A model generated the notes under the pieces. That model was given only the letters and a program-made list of their open reading frames with translations, had not been told where the DNA came from and ran no database searches. Source: Planctomycetota bacterium (GTDB lineage: Bacteria; Planctomycetota; UBA11346). Taken from it: DNA of 6,864 nt. Positions within the stretch are counted from its first letter, which is position 1; every line of letters begins with the position of its first letter. The stretch lies in NCBI GenBank assembly GCA_013816415.1, contig JACDEN010000140.1, forward strand, positions 1 to 6,864. The letters run 5' to 3'. Of the stretch, positions 6,501-6,864 are shown piece by piece. The position numbers were made by a program, and so were the translations under genes.

Positions 6501-6671
6501 CTCGGGGTCGGCGCCGGGATAAGTGGCGCGGATCGACAGGGTCGGCGGCACCACCTCCGGATACTCGCTCACCGGCAGCCGCATCATCGACGCGCCGCCG
6601 AGCAGCAGGATCAGGATCGACAGCACCCCGGCGAAGATCGGCCGATCGATGAAATACTGCGGAAATCTCAT
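3522..6671 (-). CDS. RND (HAE-1/AcrB-type) inner-membrane multidrug efflux pump
   Basis: A complete 1049-residue proton-driven exporter, the usual HAE-1 length. It takes substrates from the periplasm or inner membrane and passes them through an adaptor and outer-membrane channel. Twelve TM helices can be placed: TM1 about 10-30, TM2-6 about 343-497, TM7 about 540-560 and TM8-12 about 876-1034, with two large periplasmic loops (about 31-340 and 561-874). The proton-relay residues are all present: Asp409-Asp410 in GIVVDDAIVVVENVER (TM4), Lys944 in GLACKNAILIVEF (TM10), Arg975 and Thr982 in RLRPILMTS (TM11). The opening FFIxRPIFA-like block (FPQYFIDRPIFAGVLS) and SEYPEVVPPT are closest in style to the MexF/OqxB branch as I remember it; substrate range cannot be read from the sequence. 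The ATG at 6671 overlaps the upstream TGA, so the two are probably translated in series. No outer-membrane channel gene follows it. Nothing suggests damage. Confidence 0.97.
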   Translation of the reverse strand: MRFPQYFIDRPIFAGVLSILILLLGGASMMRLPVSEYPEVVPPTLSIRATYPGADPETIAATVAGPLEQQMTGLDNLLYMLSQSTGDGGMTLTLTFKIGTDINRVLVDVQNRIQLATPRLPDEVRRLGVIAQRRGDLLMVVHVLSPDDSFDTLTLVNYAKLYVRDRLAALPGVGDAIVFGAGDYSMRIWLDPDRLSARGMQPGDVEQAIREQNVQVAAGTLAQPPVAGEPSLQLQVTTRGRLTDAQEFENIIVRRGEQGQLVRLRDVARVELGGNTYALRSLLDNRPAAAIPIFQAPGTNAIATSNAVRAAMTKLQESFPPGMTHAVIYDPTTFVRASIQEVVKTLLQAIGLVVLVVIVFLQTWRASVIPLIAVPVSLVGTFAAMHLFGFSINSLSLFGLVLAIGIVVDDAIVVVENVERNIANGLEPRAATKQAMREVSGPILATALVLSSVFIPTAFISGLTGRFYQQFALTIAFSTIISTFNSLTLSPALCALMLKRHEPGHRPGGQLFGWFFRGFNRVFGATGRGYVAVARGAIRISVVMLLIYAGLLGLTGFTFAKTPSAFIPDQDKGFLFSFLKLPDGASLGRTEAAVRQMTEIAMKQPGVEHVVAFPGMTPTFAANSNFAVAFILLKPYEQRRSPELASAMIAHALSGGFQAIPDAIGFAFQAPPVLGLGLTGGFDIYIQDRGSIGLPALDGIKQQVLGAMHQSKVLDPFQSRSFFTMNVPRVVVDIDRDKLAAQSVALKDVYDALQGYFGSSYVNDFNRFNRTWQVTVQADAPFRMGTGSIERLKVRNATGAMVPLSSFITVRDIAGPSQASDYNTLPAIDISGAPIPGVSGDQAQAEMAGILAKVLPHGVSYEWTGLTYQQMLAGNTVVYIFPMCVLLVLLVLAAFYESLTLPLAIVLIVPMCLLSALLGVHLAHGNNNIMTQIGLIVLVGLACKNAILIVEFAKDAEILKNLDPVAAAVEGCRLRLRPILMTSIAFIMGVSPLLTGFGAGSELRFATGVAVFSGMIGVTIFGLLLTPVFYVVLRRLSRNRPLKRHDLED

Positions 6672-6864
6672 GGAGCGCGTCCGCCCGCCGGTTTGTCTGC
6701 CTTCGGAGCAGCGGTCGGAGCTGGAGCTGCGGCCGTCGCAGATGGCGCTGTGAGCGTTGCTGGCGGTGATGGCGCGGCGGCAGTCGCGGAAGGTGCGGAT
6801 GGCGCGGATGGCGCGCTCGCGGGCCGAGCCGCTGCGGCGCCAGGAGGGGAAGCGGCCTCTGGGC
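6668..6864 (-). CDS. C-terminal fragment of a probable RND periplasmic adaptor (membrane fusion protein), Pro/Ala-rich tail
   Basis: An open frame enters from the right edge and gives 64 residues ending in TGA, which overlaps the pump's ATG (ATGA). The visible part is almost wholly Ala, Pro, Ser and Thr, with an APSAPSAPSA run and the end KADKPAGGRAP. It contains no recognisable domain. The adaptor call rests on position: in RND efflux operons the adaptor gene is normally directly upstream of the pump, and adaptors of this family often end in a low-complexity tail. The four-base overlap and the uninterrupted frame support a real coding end. It could instead be another protein with a disordered tail, such as an outer-membrane channel. 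The body of the gene is outside the window. Confidence 0.65.
   Translation of the reverse strand, partial: PEAASPPGAAAARPASAPSAPSAPSATAAAPSPPATLTAPSATAAAPAPTAAPKADKPAGGRAP
6797..6814 (-). repeat. Two tandem 9-bp copies encoding Ala-Pro-Ser repeats
   Basis: GGATGGCGC occurs twice head to tail (6797-6805 and 6806-6814, plus-strand reading), with a degraded third unit next to it. On the coding strand it encodes the Ala-Pro-Ser run of the adaptor-like tail. The period is a multiple of three, so copy changes keep the frame. Confidence 0.7.

Overview
The window is GC-rich bacterial DNA, and every gene I can support lies on the minus strand. Read in transcription order, from the right edge to the left, it holds five genes: (1) the 3' end of a gene with a long Pro/Ala-rich tail, probably the periplasmic adaptor of an efflux pump; (2) a complete RND (HAE-1/AcrB-type) inner-membrane efflux pump; (3) a small exported Cys-containing protein with a YHS/TRASH-like core and a Lys/Glu/His-rich tail; (4) an 878-residue single-pass membrane protein with an N-terminal zinc ribbon and an extracytoplasmic multidomain part; (5) the 5' end of hemC, hydroxymethylbilane synthase, cut by the left edge.

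Three transcription units are suggested. The adaptor-like gene and the pump overlap by four bases (ATGA), as expected for an efflux operon. The small Cys protein has an AT-rich candidate promoter, a leader with competing inverted repeats, an AAGGAG ribosome binding site and a strong intrinsic terminator, so it is probably a monocistronic gene. No terminator is visible after the pump, so readthrough into it is possible. The large membrane protein and hemC also overlap by ATGA and are probably translationally coupled, an unexpected partnership.

The organism is Gram-negative (diderm), because it encodes a tripartite-type RND pump. The zinc-ribbon membrane protein with carbohydrate-binding-like and possibly SGNH-like domains, together with a secreted YHS-like protein, has the flavour of the Planctomycetota/Verrucomicrobiota group. 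That is an impression from protein style, not a demonstrated assignment.

Most of the window is ordinary: a textbook RND pump and a tetrapyrrole gene. The parts least explained by known families are the 878-residue protein and its coupling to hemC, and the small Cys protein with its structured leader and tandem Lys/Glu tail. I found no mobile element, CRISPR array, tRNA or rRNA, and no convincing evidence of a new multi-gene system.
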